Assembly: GCA_949285145.1 (NCBI GenBank)
Contig: CASDXQ010000019.1
Coordinates: forward strand, 1-48,219
Direction: 5' to 3'
DNA length: 48,219 nucleotides
DNA from: an uncultured Spirochaetales bacterium
GTDB taxonomy: Bacteria; Spirochaetota; Spirochaetia; Sphaerochaetales; Sphaerochaetaceae
Below are positions 40,704 through 48,153 of this stretch, piece after piece (the first letter of the stretch is position 1; each line of letters starts with the position of its first letter). The notes below the pieces were generated by a model. The model did not search any database. It worked only from the letters and a program-made list of their open reading frames with translations, and had not been told where the DNA came from. The translations under genes were made by a program, and so were the position numbers.

Positions 40704-41351
40704 TCAAATGTTTTTGAGTCTTTCCTTGTATTCACTGCTTATGCGTCTTGAGTCACGGCATTTCTGTTTTGCCTTTTTCTTTATGTTCTCATCAAGGCGC
40801 ATGAAATATGGGATAGTCTCTTCAGGGAATTTTGTGTAGGCAGTCGCCGTAAACCATGCAACCGCCATCTGGAGCAGGTAATGATCGCTGTGTATCGACG
40901 CTATTTTCCCAAGTTCCTCAGCAAGCCTGTCCTGTGTCAGGAATCCTGACATCAGAGTTACTATGCCCAGCCGCTTCGTCATTTCCTCATCCCTGTCGAT
41001 GAGGGCAAGGAAATAAGAATAAGCTTCCTCTCTGTCTTCTTTTCTGCAATACAGGGAAGAGCCGGCTATGTCAGTCACCATCCAGCTGACAAGAAAAGGA
41101 AGGAAAGCTTCTATCTGTGGAATCTTATCACTGAAGCTTTCCTTTTTAGAGAAGATGACAATGCCCTTGATGAGAATATCCTCGATATAGCGGATCTCAA
41201 TGTCCGGGCTCTTCAGAGATTTCGCTATCTTCCGGCACTCAGGCACCGGAACTCCTGCACTGGGATAGGGAGATTCGGGAATGAGGGAGGAAGTGAAAGC
41301 ACTCCTTCTTTCCCTGTCCGGATAACTGCTGTAGTCAATCTTAATAGCCAA
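40704..41351 (-). CDS. AlkD-like DNA alkylation repair protein
   Basis: A 215-residue HEAT-repeat DNA glycosylase family member. Segments VSWMVTDIAGSSLYCRKED, RLGIVTLMSGFL, DHYLLQMAVAWFTATAYTKF and KAKQKCRDSRRISSEYKERL are typical. AlkD removes bulky cationic alkylated bases without flipping them. The TTG start overlaps the LUD gene by 11 bp, with AGAGGA in front. It is a third alkylation-repair protein within 5 kb, although on a separate transcript from alkA and ogt. Confidence 0.85.
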   Translation of the reverse strand: MAIKIDYSSYPDRERRSAFTSSLIPESPYPSAGVPVPECRKIAKSLKSPDIEIRYIEDILIKGIVIFSKKESFSDKIPQIEAFLPFLVSWMVTDIAGSSLYCRKEDREEAYSYFLALIDRDEEMTKRLGIVTLMSGFLTQDRLAEELGKIASIHSDHYLLQMAVAWFTATAYTKFPEETIPYFMRLDENIKKKAKQKCRDSRRISSEYKERLKNI

Positions 41352-42018
41352 GTTCCTCTCCGACTATGATAACGGTTATTCTGTCCTTTATCCTCTGCTT
41401 TTTCATGATCAGTGTGTTGCAGCAGATCGTGTCATCACCGCAGTCTGCATGACACATGAGATCATTTTCATCAAAGCAGGGGCTTATGCAGACACCTGTG
41501 TTCTCACAGAAACGTCCGCTTGCAAGTCGGATGGCATTGGCAGGCGCCGCATGTCTTTTCACTCTCTCGACAGCTGCCCGGAGGTTAGGGACGATCTTGT
41601 TTATTCCTGCGACGATTATGACTTTATCCGGACCGTAGGCCAGTGCAGATATCCTGTTGCTGGCTCCGTCCACCTGGTAGATCTCGCCATGCTCCGTCAG
41701 TGCGTTGGCAGATGTGAGGTAGAAGTCGGCGAAATATGCCTCCCTTTCATTCTGCTTCCTGCCTTCGGGTGAAAGCGTTTTGTCATAGCGGTCGAAATAC
41801 TTTGTGTGTTCCTTGAGAAAGTCGATGAGGCCGCACTGCACAAGTGTCTGGCTGCCGCCTGATGCTGTTTTCACACCTTCCGGTATTATCTGTTTGACGA
41901 GCTTGAGCGCATCTTCCTTTGTCTCAACATAACATGCAGCCATGCGGTTAAGTTCAAGATTCTTCAGCGTCCTTTTCACCATCATCCGTTCTGTTTTTGC
42001 CTTGTTGGGATCTTTCAT
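41341..42018 (-). CDS. LUD-domain (LutC/YkgG-like) protein
   Basis: A 225-residue protein of the lactate-utilisation domain family: ASGGSQTLVQCGLIDFL, SANALTEHGEIYQVDGASNR and VIIVAGINKIVPNL are the characteristic segments. The C-terminal part has seven cysteines within about 31 residues (GVCISPCFDEN and MCHADCGDDTICC), suggesting a metal or cluster. The other Lut subunits are absent. AGGAGG precedes the ATG, directly after the purD remnant, so it is transcribed with the purine genes. Confidence 0.83.
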   Translation of the reverse strand: MKDPNKAKTERMMVKRTLKNLELNRMAACYVETKEDALKLVKQIIPEGVKTASGGSQTLVQCGLIDFLKEHTKYFDRYDKTLSPEGRKQNEREAYFADFYLTSANALTEHGEIYQVDGASNRISALAYGPDKVIIVAGINKIVPNLRAAVERVKRHAAPANAIRLASGRFCENTGVCISPCFDENDLMCHADCGDDTICCNTLIMKKQRIKDRITVIIVGEELGY

Positions 42019-42028
42019 GCTCTGCCTC

Positions 42029-42220
42029 CTACCTGAAATATTCTACAGCACCTGAGAAGAAAGGGTAAGAGGAAAATTCTTCCACGTTTCTGTAAAGGCC
42101 GTAGCGGCAGCGTTCAACACCCCGGGCAGTTACAAGCCGGTGCCCTTCAGGGCGGCGGTAGTTGACTATTGCGGCCTCTCTGCCGTCTGAACCGGGTACA
42201 AGAACATTCAACTTTTTCAT
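42029..42220 (-). pseudogene. purD: purD remnant (phosphoribosylamine-glycine ligase with its middle lost)
   Basis: The 63-codon frame begins MKKLNVLVPGSDGREAAIV, which is the N-terminal ATP-grasp start of PurD. It then jumps to LVTARGV, and ends YRNVEEFSSYPFFSG with EYFR, which looks like the C-terminus of PurD. About 350 codons between are missing. TTGAGGA precedes the ATG and the place after the AICAR transformylase fits a purine operon. Such a product could not be an enzyme. Whether the loss is real or from assembly cannot be told here. Confidence 0.65.
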
Positions 42221-42227
42221 TCCTCAA

Positions 42228-43397
42228 TCAGTGGTGGAAAAGGCGGATGCCGCTGAAGCACATTGTCATGCCGTGTTCGTCAGCTGCCTTGATGACAAGA
42301 TCATCCCTCAGGGAACCTCCCGGCTCGCTTATGTATGATACACCGCTTGCCGCAGCCCGGTCTATGTTGTCACGGAAAGGGAAGAACGCATCGGATGCAA
42401 GTGCGATTCCCCTGATGCTCTTCAGGTATTCTTTCTTCTCTTCCTTTGTGAAGGCCTTTGGCTCGCTGCTGAAGTACCTTGGCCAGTTTCCGATCACGTC
42501 TTCCTCTGCCTCATCGGCAAGATACTGCTCAATGACATTGTCCCTGTCGTTGCGGCTGAGATCTTTCCTGAAGTCAAGGCTGAGAACCCTGTCACTGTGG
42601 CGCAGCAGCCAGAGATCAGCCTTGCTGCCTGCAAGACGCGTGCAGTGTATGCGGCTCTGCTGGCCGGCACCGACTCCTATGCTCTGTCCTCTGCAGGCAT
42701 AGCATACGGAATTGGACTGCGTGTATTTTAGCGTGACAAGCGCGACGGTCAGATCCCTTTTCGCTTCAGGCGGAAGGTTCCTGTTTTCTGTCACGATGTT
42801 TTCAAAGTCTTTTTCAGATGGAACGTAGTCATTATGATCCTGTGTGAATGTTATTCCATAGATGACCCGTTCCTCCTTTTTACATGGAACATAGGATTCA
42901 TCCATCTTGAGGATGCAGTAGCTGCCTTTTTTTTTGGCTTTGAGGATTTCAAGAGCTTCTCTGCTGTATGAGGGGGCTATGATGCCGTCGCTTACTTCCC
43001 CTTTGATGATCTTTGCCGTCACGGCATCGCATTCATCCGACAGGGAAATGAAGTCGCCGAAAGAGCTCATCCTGTCCGCACCTCTGGCTCTGACATACGC
43101 ACAGGCGATCGGTGTGAGTTCAGTCTTCAGTGAGACAAAATACATTTTTCGTTCTCTTTCATCCAGTTCCAGACCGATTGCAGCACCGGCAGGAGATACA
43201 TGCTTGAAAGAAGCTGCAGCCGGCATTGAGGTGGCTGCCTTCAGCTCCCTCACCAGCTGCCATCCGTTCAGGGCATCAAGCAGATTTATGTAGCCGGGTC
43301 TTCCGTTCAGTACTGTGACGGGAAGTTTCCCGTCACATGAGATGGATGCGTTGTCCTGATTAGGATTACATCCGTACTTGAGCTTCAGTGTGTCCAA
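42228..43397 (-). CDS. purH: AICAR transformylase (stand-alone PurH C-terminal type)
   Basis: Formylates AICAR with 10-formyltetrahydrofolate, the penultimate step to IMP. The 389-residue protein starts at LKYGCNPNQDNASISC and carries ASFKHVSPAGAAIG, LKYTQSNSVCYACRGQSIGVGAGQQSRIHC in two adjoining motifs, and SDAFFPFRDNIDRAA. It lacks the N-terminal IMP cyclohydrolase domain of ordinary PurH; that step is supplied by the cyclohydrolase-like protein encoded four bases upstream. This split arrangement is known from clostridia and other gut bacteria. AICAR from the his operon also feeds this enzyme. Confidence 0.92.
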   Translation of the reverse strand: MDTLKLKYGCNPNQDNASISCDGKLPVTVLNGRPGYINLLDALNGWQLVRELKAATSMPAAASFKHVSPAGAAIGLELDERERKMYFVSLKTELTPIACAYVRARGADRMSSFGDFISLSDECDAVTAKIIKGEVSDGIIAPSYSREALEILKAKKKGSYCILKMDESYVPCKKEERVIYGITFTQDHNDYVPSEKDFENIVTENRNLPPEAKRDLTVALVTLKYTQSNSVCYACRGQSIGVGAGQQSRIHCTRLAGSKADLWLLRHSDRVLSLDFRKDLSRNDRDNVIEQYLADEAEEDVIGNWPRYFSSEPKAFTKEEKKEYLKSIRGIALASDAFFPFRDNIDRAAASGVSYISEPGGSLRDDLVIKAADEHGMTMCFSGIRLFHH

Positions 43398-43400
43398 AAT

Positions 43401-44492
43401 TCAGTCTCCGTTGTTTTTGTTGAGCACAGTCACTTCATCGCCGAACTGGACGAAGAGAGATATCCTGTTATCTTCATTCAGTGCATTCCACATTTCATTT
43501 GCAAGTTCCTGAATGGATGACGGGATTTCGATTCTCTGCGGATCGACAGTGAAGGGCGGCAGAAGATCCGACTCGCTTTCAAGATAGGTGTGTATGCAGT
43601 GTCCCCAGCCTTTCTGGCAGGGATACGAGTAGATTACCCTCACTGGAGATGAGCCTTCCTTCCTTATGATTGAAAGGCTGTATGTTGATTCGCTTTCATT
43701 GAATACCGCATTGATACGGCTGGTCCAGTTGGGTTCATCCGGCTCATAAGTCATCTTCATCACGGCATCTTCAATGCTTCCGCCATTTTCAAACGTCTCA
43801 TATATAGTGTCAGTCTGACTTCCGTTTGTGAGAATGACTTTGTCTTCGTACTGTTTCATCGCATTGTAGATGATGAGGGAGGGGGCTTCCACTTTTGATT
43901 CATCGTACGCCTTTGTCTTGAGCGTGCCGTCCTCGTCAAATGCGAAAACCCTGTTTCTGCTGTTTTCGCTTCTTCCCATGATCGCATAGCAGAGAACTGC
44001 CTTGCCGTCGCTGCTGTTTCCCGCGATGATGACGCGTCCGGGGTACTTCCTGTCTGACAGGTATTCACTGATTGTCATAACAATCCTCCTTTTTGCCTTT
44101 GTGGCGAGCATCTCGACTGCACGGGGAAGAATTATCCACTCTGCTTCTTCCATGATTCTTCTCTGAAGGGTCACGGCATCATCTGTGTCCTTCTCCTCAA
44201 CAGTCTTCTGAAATAGTATTCTACCATCATATGTTAGCTCATTGACAAGATGCACGGTGACTCCGGTCACCTTGACTCCTCTTTCAAGGGCGGTCTGATG
44301 AACTTTGAAACCGTAAAATCCGTTTCCGCAGAAAGAAGGGATGAGCGATGGGTGTATGTTCAGTATTCTATCACGGGATTCACTGATGAAGAGAGGGGAA
44401 AGTATTGAAAGAAATCCTTCCGGCACTATGATGGAGCAGCCTTCAGTGCGTATTGCCTCAATAAGCTTTTTCTCAAAAGCTTCAGGATCCAT
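43401..44492 (-). CDS. PurN (N-terminally incomplete) running into PurO-like IMP cyclohydrolase
   Basis: Two proteins are read in one open frame. The first 130 residues are glycinamide ribonucleotide transformylase, shown by RILNIHPSLIPSFCGNGFYG and GVKVTGVTVHLVNE with the catalytic histidine and aspartate areas. From ATG 44078 onward the sequence (TISEYLSDRKYPGRVIIAG, RVFAFDEDGTLKTKAYDESK) is an IMP cyclohydrolase of the PurO-like family. AGGAGGA lies five bases before ATG 44078, so the cyclohydrolase is probably made separately at 43401-44078. Either the purN stop has been lost or this is a true fusion. The ATG at 44492 would omit the PurN nucleotide-binding start. Confidence 0.78.
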   Translation of the reverse strand: MDPEAFEKKLIEAIRTEGCSIIVPEGFLSILSPLFISESRDRILNIHPSLIPSFCGNGFYGFKVHQTALERGVKVTGVTVHLVNELTYDGRILFQKTVEEKDTDDAVTLQRRIMEEAEWIILPRAVEMLATKAKRRIVMTISEYLSDRKYPGRVIIAGNSSDGKAVLCYAIMGRSENSRNRVFAFDEDGTLKTKAYDESKVEAPSLIIYNAMKQYEDKVILTNGSQTDTIYETFENGGSIEDAVMKMTYEPDEPNWTSRINAVFNESESTYSLSIIRKEGSSPVRVIYSYPCQKGWGHCIHTYLESESDLLPPFTVDPQRIEIPSSIQELANEMWNALNEDNRISLFVQFGDEVTVLNKNNGD

Positions 44493-44714
44493 TTCCTTAC
44501 GACTGAGACACAGTGTCCTGACTGTGCGCCTTTCAGTTCTTTCAAGTGCGTGACAGTCTTTTCTGTCAGCTATTATCAGCGATATCTCCGCACTCTTTAC
44601 AAGATATGCCGCAGGAAAACCTGCCGGCTCGTCCTGCAGGATGAATGCGGCAAAGTCTCTATTTCCTAGGTTTGGAAAAGAAACACCACCCGATGAACAG
44701 AATACAGATGAAAG
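44493..44714 (-). pseudogene. purN: 5' part of purN without a start codon
   Basis: The purN frame stays open upstream of 44492 to a TAG at 44715-44717 and encodes NRDFAAFILQDEPAGF, then AEISLIIADRKDCHALERTE, which are the expected strand and loop of glycinamide ribonucleotide transformylase. No ATG, GTG or TTG occurs in this stretch. The front of the gene has therefore been deleted or shifted out of frame, overlapping the small membrane-protein gene at 44659-44835. PurN function from this locus is doubtful. Confidence 0.6.
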
Positions 44715-44835
44715 CTATCAGGTGGGTAAAGAAGTTCTGCCTTGGCAGATCGAGGGAGAATAACATGTCGGCAACGATGAACAGCACGATAGCGGCAATG
44801 GCAATCAGGCCTGCAACTCTTCGCTTCCTCATCAT
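44659..44835 (-). CDS. Small two-helix membrane protein (58 aa)
   Basis: A short ORF starting MMRKRRVAGLIAIAAIVLF with two hydrophobic segments, about residues 8-28 and 36-52, and a basic end SKPRK. GGAGGA lies five bases before the first ATG. The start overlaps the stop of the transposase gene. It resembles typical small uncharacterised membrane proteins. Because its 3' part overlaps the purN frame, part of it could be an accident of a deletion join. Function unknown. Confidence 0.5.
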   Translation of the reverse strand: MMRKRRVAGLIAIAAIVLFIVADMLFSLDLPRQNFFTHLIAFICILFIGWCFFSKPRK

Positions 44836-45179
44836 TCAGTTCCTCCTATGTTCGACTTCTGGTTCTCGATGTACTTTTTCACGCTTTCCTCTGTGATTGC
44901 ACCGACACTTCCGTAATAGCATCCTCGGGACCACAGCCCGGATCCCCAGAACTTGCGCTCCTTCAATTTGGGGAAGGCTGTGAAGATGTGTACCGCAGAG
45001 ATTGATTTCAGAGTACGCGCTATCATGGAAGGGGCCTCATCAGGAGAGGCTTCAATGAAGAGGTGGACATGTTCAGACATGACCTCTATGGCCTTGACTG
45101 TCCGGTCATAACTTGAGCCAGTATCAGCTTCGTCTCCACTTCCACCGCTCTTTGAGAGAGTATCTTTAGCATCTCTCAA
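44832..45179 (-). CDS. tnpA: IS200/IS605 Y1 transposase TnpA, N-terminally truncated
   Basis: The single-strand HUH transposase of an IS605-type element. The histidine pair is in VMSEHVHLFIEASP and the catalytic tyrosine region in CYYGSVGAITEESVKKYIEN. At 115 residues it lacks the first strands of the family (about 30-40 residues). Just upstream an abandoned start reads MRKDTGVID and stop, which resembles a normal TnpA N-terminus, so a deletion with frame change likely removed the join. It is divergent from tnpB as in IS605. Activity is unlikely. Confidence 0.75.
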   Translation of the reverse strand: MRDAKDTLSKSGGSGDEADTGSSYDRTVKAIEVMSEHVHLFIEASPDEAPSMIARTLKSISAVHIFTAFPKLKERKFWGSGLWSRGCYYGSVGAITEESVKKYIENQKSNIGGTE

Positions 45180-45262
45180 TCAATCACCCCTGTGTCCTTT
45201 CTCATCTTTGCAGTGTAAATGAGAAAAAACATCAGCTTTCAGCTAACTCCTTACAGCAGTCA

Positions 45263-45292
45263 TTGTGAAGCCGCTTATTGAAGTGGTATGAT
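45263..45292 (+). promoter_or_regulatory. Candidate leaderless promoter of the IS605-type tnpB
   Basis: TTGTGA and TATGAT are separated by 18 bp; the -10 box ends six bases before ATG 45299. Inverted repeat CCGCTT/AAGTGG overlaps it at 45271-45286. Confidence 0.4.
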
Positions 45293-45298
45293 AAGGAC

Positions 45299-46534
45299 AT
45301 GAGAAGAACAGTTAGTATTTTCCCTGAATTGTCAGGAGATGAAAAAGCTTCCATTATCGGGACAAGGAAACAGTATGCAAGGGCCTTCAACATGTCAGTT
45401 GAGTGTCTCATCAATAACAGCAGCACATCCAAGAGGTTTCTTCACAAGGTCCAGTATGAGATGATAAAGGAGGAGTGTCCCTCTCTTCCAACAGGACTCA
45501 TACAATGTGCAAGAGATGTTGCCGTAGAGGCTGTGAAGAACTGGAATGTGAAAAAGACAAAGCTTAAGCAGAAGAAGCCGAAGACAGCTGAAAGAATGAA
45601 AAGGCCCTCGATGAAGGAGAAGTGCACGATGCGCTATGATGTGCGCACCATAACACTTCGTGGCTCTCAGCTCACATTCAGCACATGTGACAAGAGGGTA
45701 AAGACAATCATCTCAATCCCTGAGTTTTTTACAGAAAGATACTCTCCGTCAGAGGGATGGAAGCTCAAGGGAGCGAACATAGGGATAAACAGGAAAGGAA
45801 GGGTGTTCGTCAATCTCATCTGGGAATGCCCTGATTACGATATAGTTGAAAACGATGGGAAGATAGTGGGACTGGACATAGGTGTGTACAACATTGTTAC
45901 AACCTCAGACGGAGTCCACTATGGAGCAGAGGATGTAAGGCGGGTCAAGAGGAAATACAACCATGTGCGCTCTGTGTTGCAGAAGAAAGGCACCCGCAGT
46001 GCGAAGAGGAGACTCGTCTCCATCTCAGGCCGCGAGAAGAGGTTTGTCCATGACCAGAACCACTGCATTTCCAAGAAGCTTGCCAATACTGATGAAGATG
46101 TATCTGTATACATTCTTGAAAACCTGTCATCCATGAACATGCTGAGGCTGAAAGGGAAGAGCAACAGGACAATGAGGAAATGGCTGTCGAACTGGTCGTA
46201 CTCCGATCTTGAGGCGAAGCTCAGCTACAAGTGCCAGAGAAACGGCATAAGGGTGGAATTTGTGGATGCACGCTATACGAACCAGAAGAGCTCGGTGTGC
46301 AAGACGATAGACAAGGCTTCAAGAAAAGGGAACAGATACACATGCAGGCATTGTGGAAGCATCATGCATGCAGACGTAAATGCCGCTATCAACATCCGCG
46401 ACAACTACATTACCCGGATCCAGCAATCCGGGCAGGCTGCAGTCAATCAGCCGTATGGATGGGGTGCCACAGGCAAACCGGAAACGGAGCCTGTGGGCAA
46501 AACACTCACGTCCAAGCCTTCAGGCTTGTCCTGA
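45299..46534 (+). CDS. tnpB: TnpB RNA-guided endonuclease (IS605 type)
   Basis: A 411-residue ancestor-type relative of Cas12. RuvC-I aspartate in IVGLDIGVYNIVTTSDG, RuvC-II glutamate in VYILENLSSMNM and RuvC-III aspartate in HADVNAAINIRDN are all present. The zinc ribbon keeps CRHC but its first knuckle has decayed to CKTI. The tail QQSGQAAVNQPYGWGATG to the stop is the part usually shared with the omega-RNA. ATG 45299 is preferred to TTG 45278 because it lies directly behind a -10 box. It belongs to a different subgroup from the two flanking TnpB copies, which carry QDEN instead of EN. Confidence 0.88.
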   Translation: MRRTVSIFPELSGDEKASIIGTRKQYARAFNMSVECLINNSSTSKRFLHKVQYEMIKEECPSLPTGLIQCARDVAVEAVKNWNVKKTKLKQKKPKTAERMKRPSMKEKCTMRYDVRTITLRGSQLTFSTCDKRVKTIISIPEFFTERYSPSEGWKLKGANIGINRKGRVFVNLIWECPDYDIVENDGKIVGLDIGVYNIVTTSDGVHYGAEDVRRVKRKYNHVRSVLQKKGTRSAKRRLVSISGREKRFVHDQNHCISKKLANTDEDVSVYILENLSSMNMLRLKGKSNRTMRKWLSNWSYSDLEAKLSYKCQRNGIRVEFVDARYTNQKSSVCKTIDKASRKGNRYTCRHCGSIMHADVNAAINIRDNYITRIQQSGQAAVNQPYGWGATGKPETEPVGKTLTSKPSGLS

Positions 46535-46545
46535 AGGTCGTTGAC
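46517..46545 (+). repeat. Right end of the IS605-type element
   Basis: CCTTCAGG and CCTGAAGG form a perfect eight-pair hairpin around CTTGT, and the tnpB stop codon lies in it. TCGTTGAC follows, paralleling GTTCAC at the other two elements. The 3' part of the omega-RNA would end here, with the guide taken from the bases beyond. Confidence 0.6.
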
Positions 46546-46701
46546 TCAACTCTATCAAGAAGACTCCATCTTCTAAGCAGAGAGAAAGAAGAAGATTTTA
46601 CAAAAATGCACAGCAAGAAAGCTCACTCCTTTCAAGGTGTGAGATGAATTGCTGAAGAGAAAATGAAATAAAATAAAATATTGTTAATTAAACAAATATG
46701 A

Positions 46702-46731
46702 TTGAGTAATTAAACGATTTTATGGTATAAT
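46702..46731 (+). promoter_or_regulatory. Promoter of TnpB copy B, giving a leaderless mRNA
   Basis: TTGAGT and a consensus TATAAT are separated by 18 bp; the -10 box ends five bases before the ATG. A near-repeat GTTAATTAAAC / GTAATTAAAC lies at 46683-46715. Confidence 0.55.
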
Positions 46732-46736
46732 AAATC

Positions 46737-47950
46737 ATGACCGAAAAGGAACGCATCCAGAAGAACACTACCATAAAAGAAACGCTCAAAAAAACACGAG
46801 AGCGCCATTCATCCATGCGTCCTGTTGTCGTAGAGATGAAGCTTGATCTCAAGTGTCTGAACAAGAGTGAGAGAGACAGTCTTTTCCTGTATTTCACCCA
46901 GTGCCGCTGGCTATGCAATTACCTCATCTCTCTTGATGATGGCAATACTGTGGAAAGACTTCTCTCACTGCCTGCCAAATTCATCCAGAGTGTGTATTCT
47001 TCCATTAAGCGGGATATGTCATCACTTGCCGCAAAGAGGAATAAGACAGGAAAGAAGAACGGAAAGCTTAAATTCAGGTCTTCCTATGATTCAATAGATC
47101 TCAACCAGTATGGAAACACACACTGGATATGTTACACAGATGAAGGCAATAAGAATGGTAAATACAGGAACACTGTCCATATTGCAGGAATAAAGAGACC
47201 TGTAAGAGTCTTCGGCATGGAGCATATTCCATATGGTGCTGAATATGCAAATGCAAAGCTTGTTAAGAAACCTTCTGGAATATATCTCATGCTCACATGC
47301 TATGTTCCAGTGAATGAAAAGAAGATAGAAACCGGAGTTAAGCCTGACCTTGGGCTTGATTTCGGAATAAAGACAACAATAACAACTTCTGAAGGAGAGA
47401 AGTATGACATAACAGTCCGAGAACAGGGACGCCTTAAAGGCATCTTATTCAGAGGGAATATGAGAGACTTGCCAATAAGAGAAGAGACAAGGCAAACAAG
47501 ATATACCACGACATCACAAAAGGAAGAAGCCTTATTATAATGCAGGATGAAAACATAAAAGGATGGCACAAAGGCTTGTTTGGGAAACAGGTGCAGAACT
47601 CCGCACTGGGTACACTGAAAAGCAAACTAAAGTCAAATCCGAATGTCATTGTCATAGACAGATTTTTTCCTTCAACGAAGATGTGTCCTGAGTGTGGAAT
47701 AATTAAAGAAGACCTCATACTATCTGACAGGACATTTATCTGTGACAGTTGTGGGTATACTGAAGACAGAGATATAAAAGCTGCTAAAACAATGCTGCTT
47801 GCAGGAAGGCATGAAATGTCCTGCACGCTTGCGGAATACAAGTGTACTCCGGAGGAGCGGATGTCAGACTTCGATACCTCGTATGAGATATGGAAGCATT
47901 CTGCGAAACGCCCAGATATGGGAAAGAGACCGGAAGCTTCCATCCTTTAG
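46737..47950 (+). pseudogene. tnpB: IS605/IS1341-type TnpB copy B, deleted and frameshifted
   Basis: A sister of the copy at the window start, nearly identical over long stretches. Frame 1 (to 47540) holds the N-terminus and RuvC-I as LGLDFGIKTTITTSEG; frame 2 (from about 47470 to 47950) holds QDENIKGWHKG, the zinc ribbon (CPEC, CDSC) and RuvC-III as DRDIKAAKTM. The shift lies near 47465, where part of the helical insert is gone. In addition 57 bp (19 codons) are missing after YLISLD relative to copy A, in frame, next to a repeated CTCTTGAT. All catalytic residues survive, but not in one frame. Confidence 0.82.
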
Positions 47951-47966
47951 GATGGAGGTAGTTCAC
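47937..47966 (+). repeat. Right end of TnpB element B
   Basis: CTTCCATCC and GGATGGAGG form a nine-pair stem with loop TTTA that contains the stop codon; TAGTTCAC follows. Organisation equals that at 994-1026. Confidence 0.6.
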
Positions 47967-47994
47967 AAATGTTGGAAAAACCTGTATGAAACTA

Positions 47995-48026
47995 TTGACA
48001 AGATATTCTTAATGAGTCAATATAGC
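47995..48026 (+). promoter_or_regulatory. Candidate promoter of tRNA-fMet
   Basis: A perfect TTGACA is followed at 18-20 bp by AATATA/TATAGC; transcription would start about ten bases before the tRNA. It lies just beyond the end of TnpB element B, so the insertion left it intact. Confidence 0.5.
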
Positions 48027-48038
48027 TCTTGCATTCGA

Positions 48039-48111
48039 CGCAGGGTAGAGCAGTTGGCAGCTCATCGGGCTCATAACCCGGGGGTCGTAGGTTCGAGTCC
48101 TACCCCTGCTA
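48039..48111 (+). tRNA. Initiator tRNA-fMet(CAU)
   Basis: A 73-nt cloverleaf with anticodon CAT at 48072-48074. Initiator features: the first base pair is a mismatch (C1 with T72), and the anticodon stem ends in three G-C pairs (GGG/CCC). T-arm GTAGG TTCGAGT CCTAC. Discriminator A; CCA is not encoded. It is the substrate of the formyltransferase encoded at 8287. Confidence 0.95.
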
Positions 48112-48117
48112 AACAAG

Positions 48118-48153
48118 AGAGGGAGTGTAATTCGTTTTGTGGACATTCCCTCT
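48118..48153 (+). terminator. Hairpin after tRNA-fMet
   Basis: AGAGGGAGTGT and ACATTCCCTCT pair over 11 positions with one wobble; no T-tract follows, so termination efficiency is uncertain. Confidence 0.45.

Noticed and set aside
43401-44492. True PurN-PurO fusion protein
   Set aside because: A strong ribosome binding site directly before the internal ATG 44078 indicates separate translation of the cyclohydrolase, and purN also lacks its own start; a fusion is not excluded but is not the first choice.
46546-46736. Another TnpB right end between the two elements
   Set aside because: CTCCATCTTCTA resembles the end of copy A over 12 bases, but no hairpin plus GTTCAC terminus follows, so the match is too short to call.
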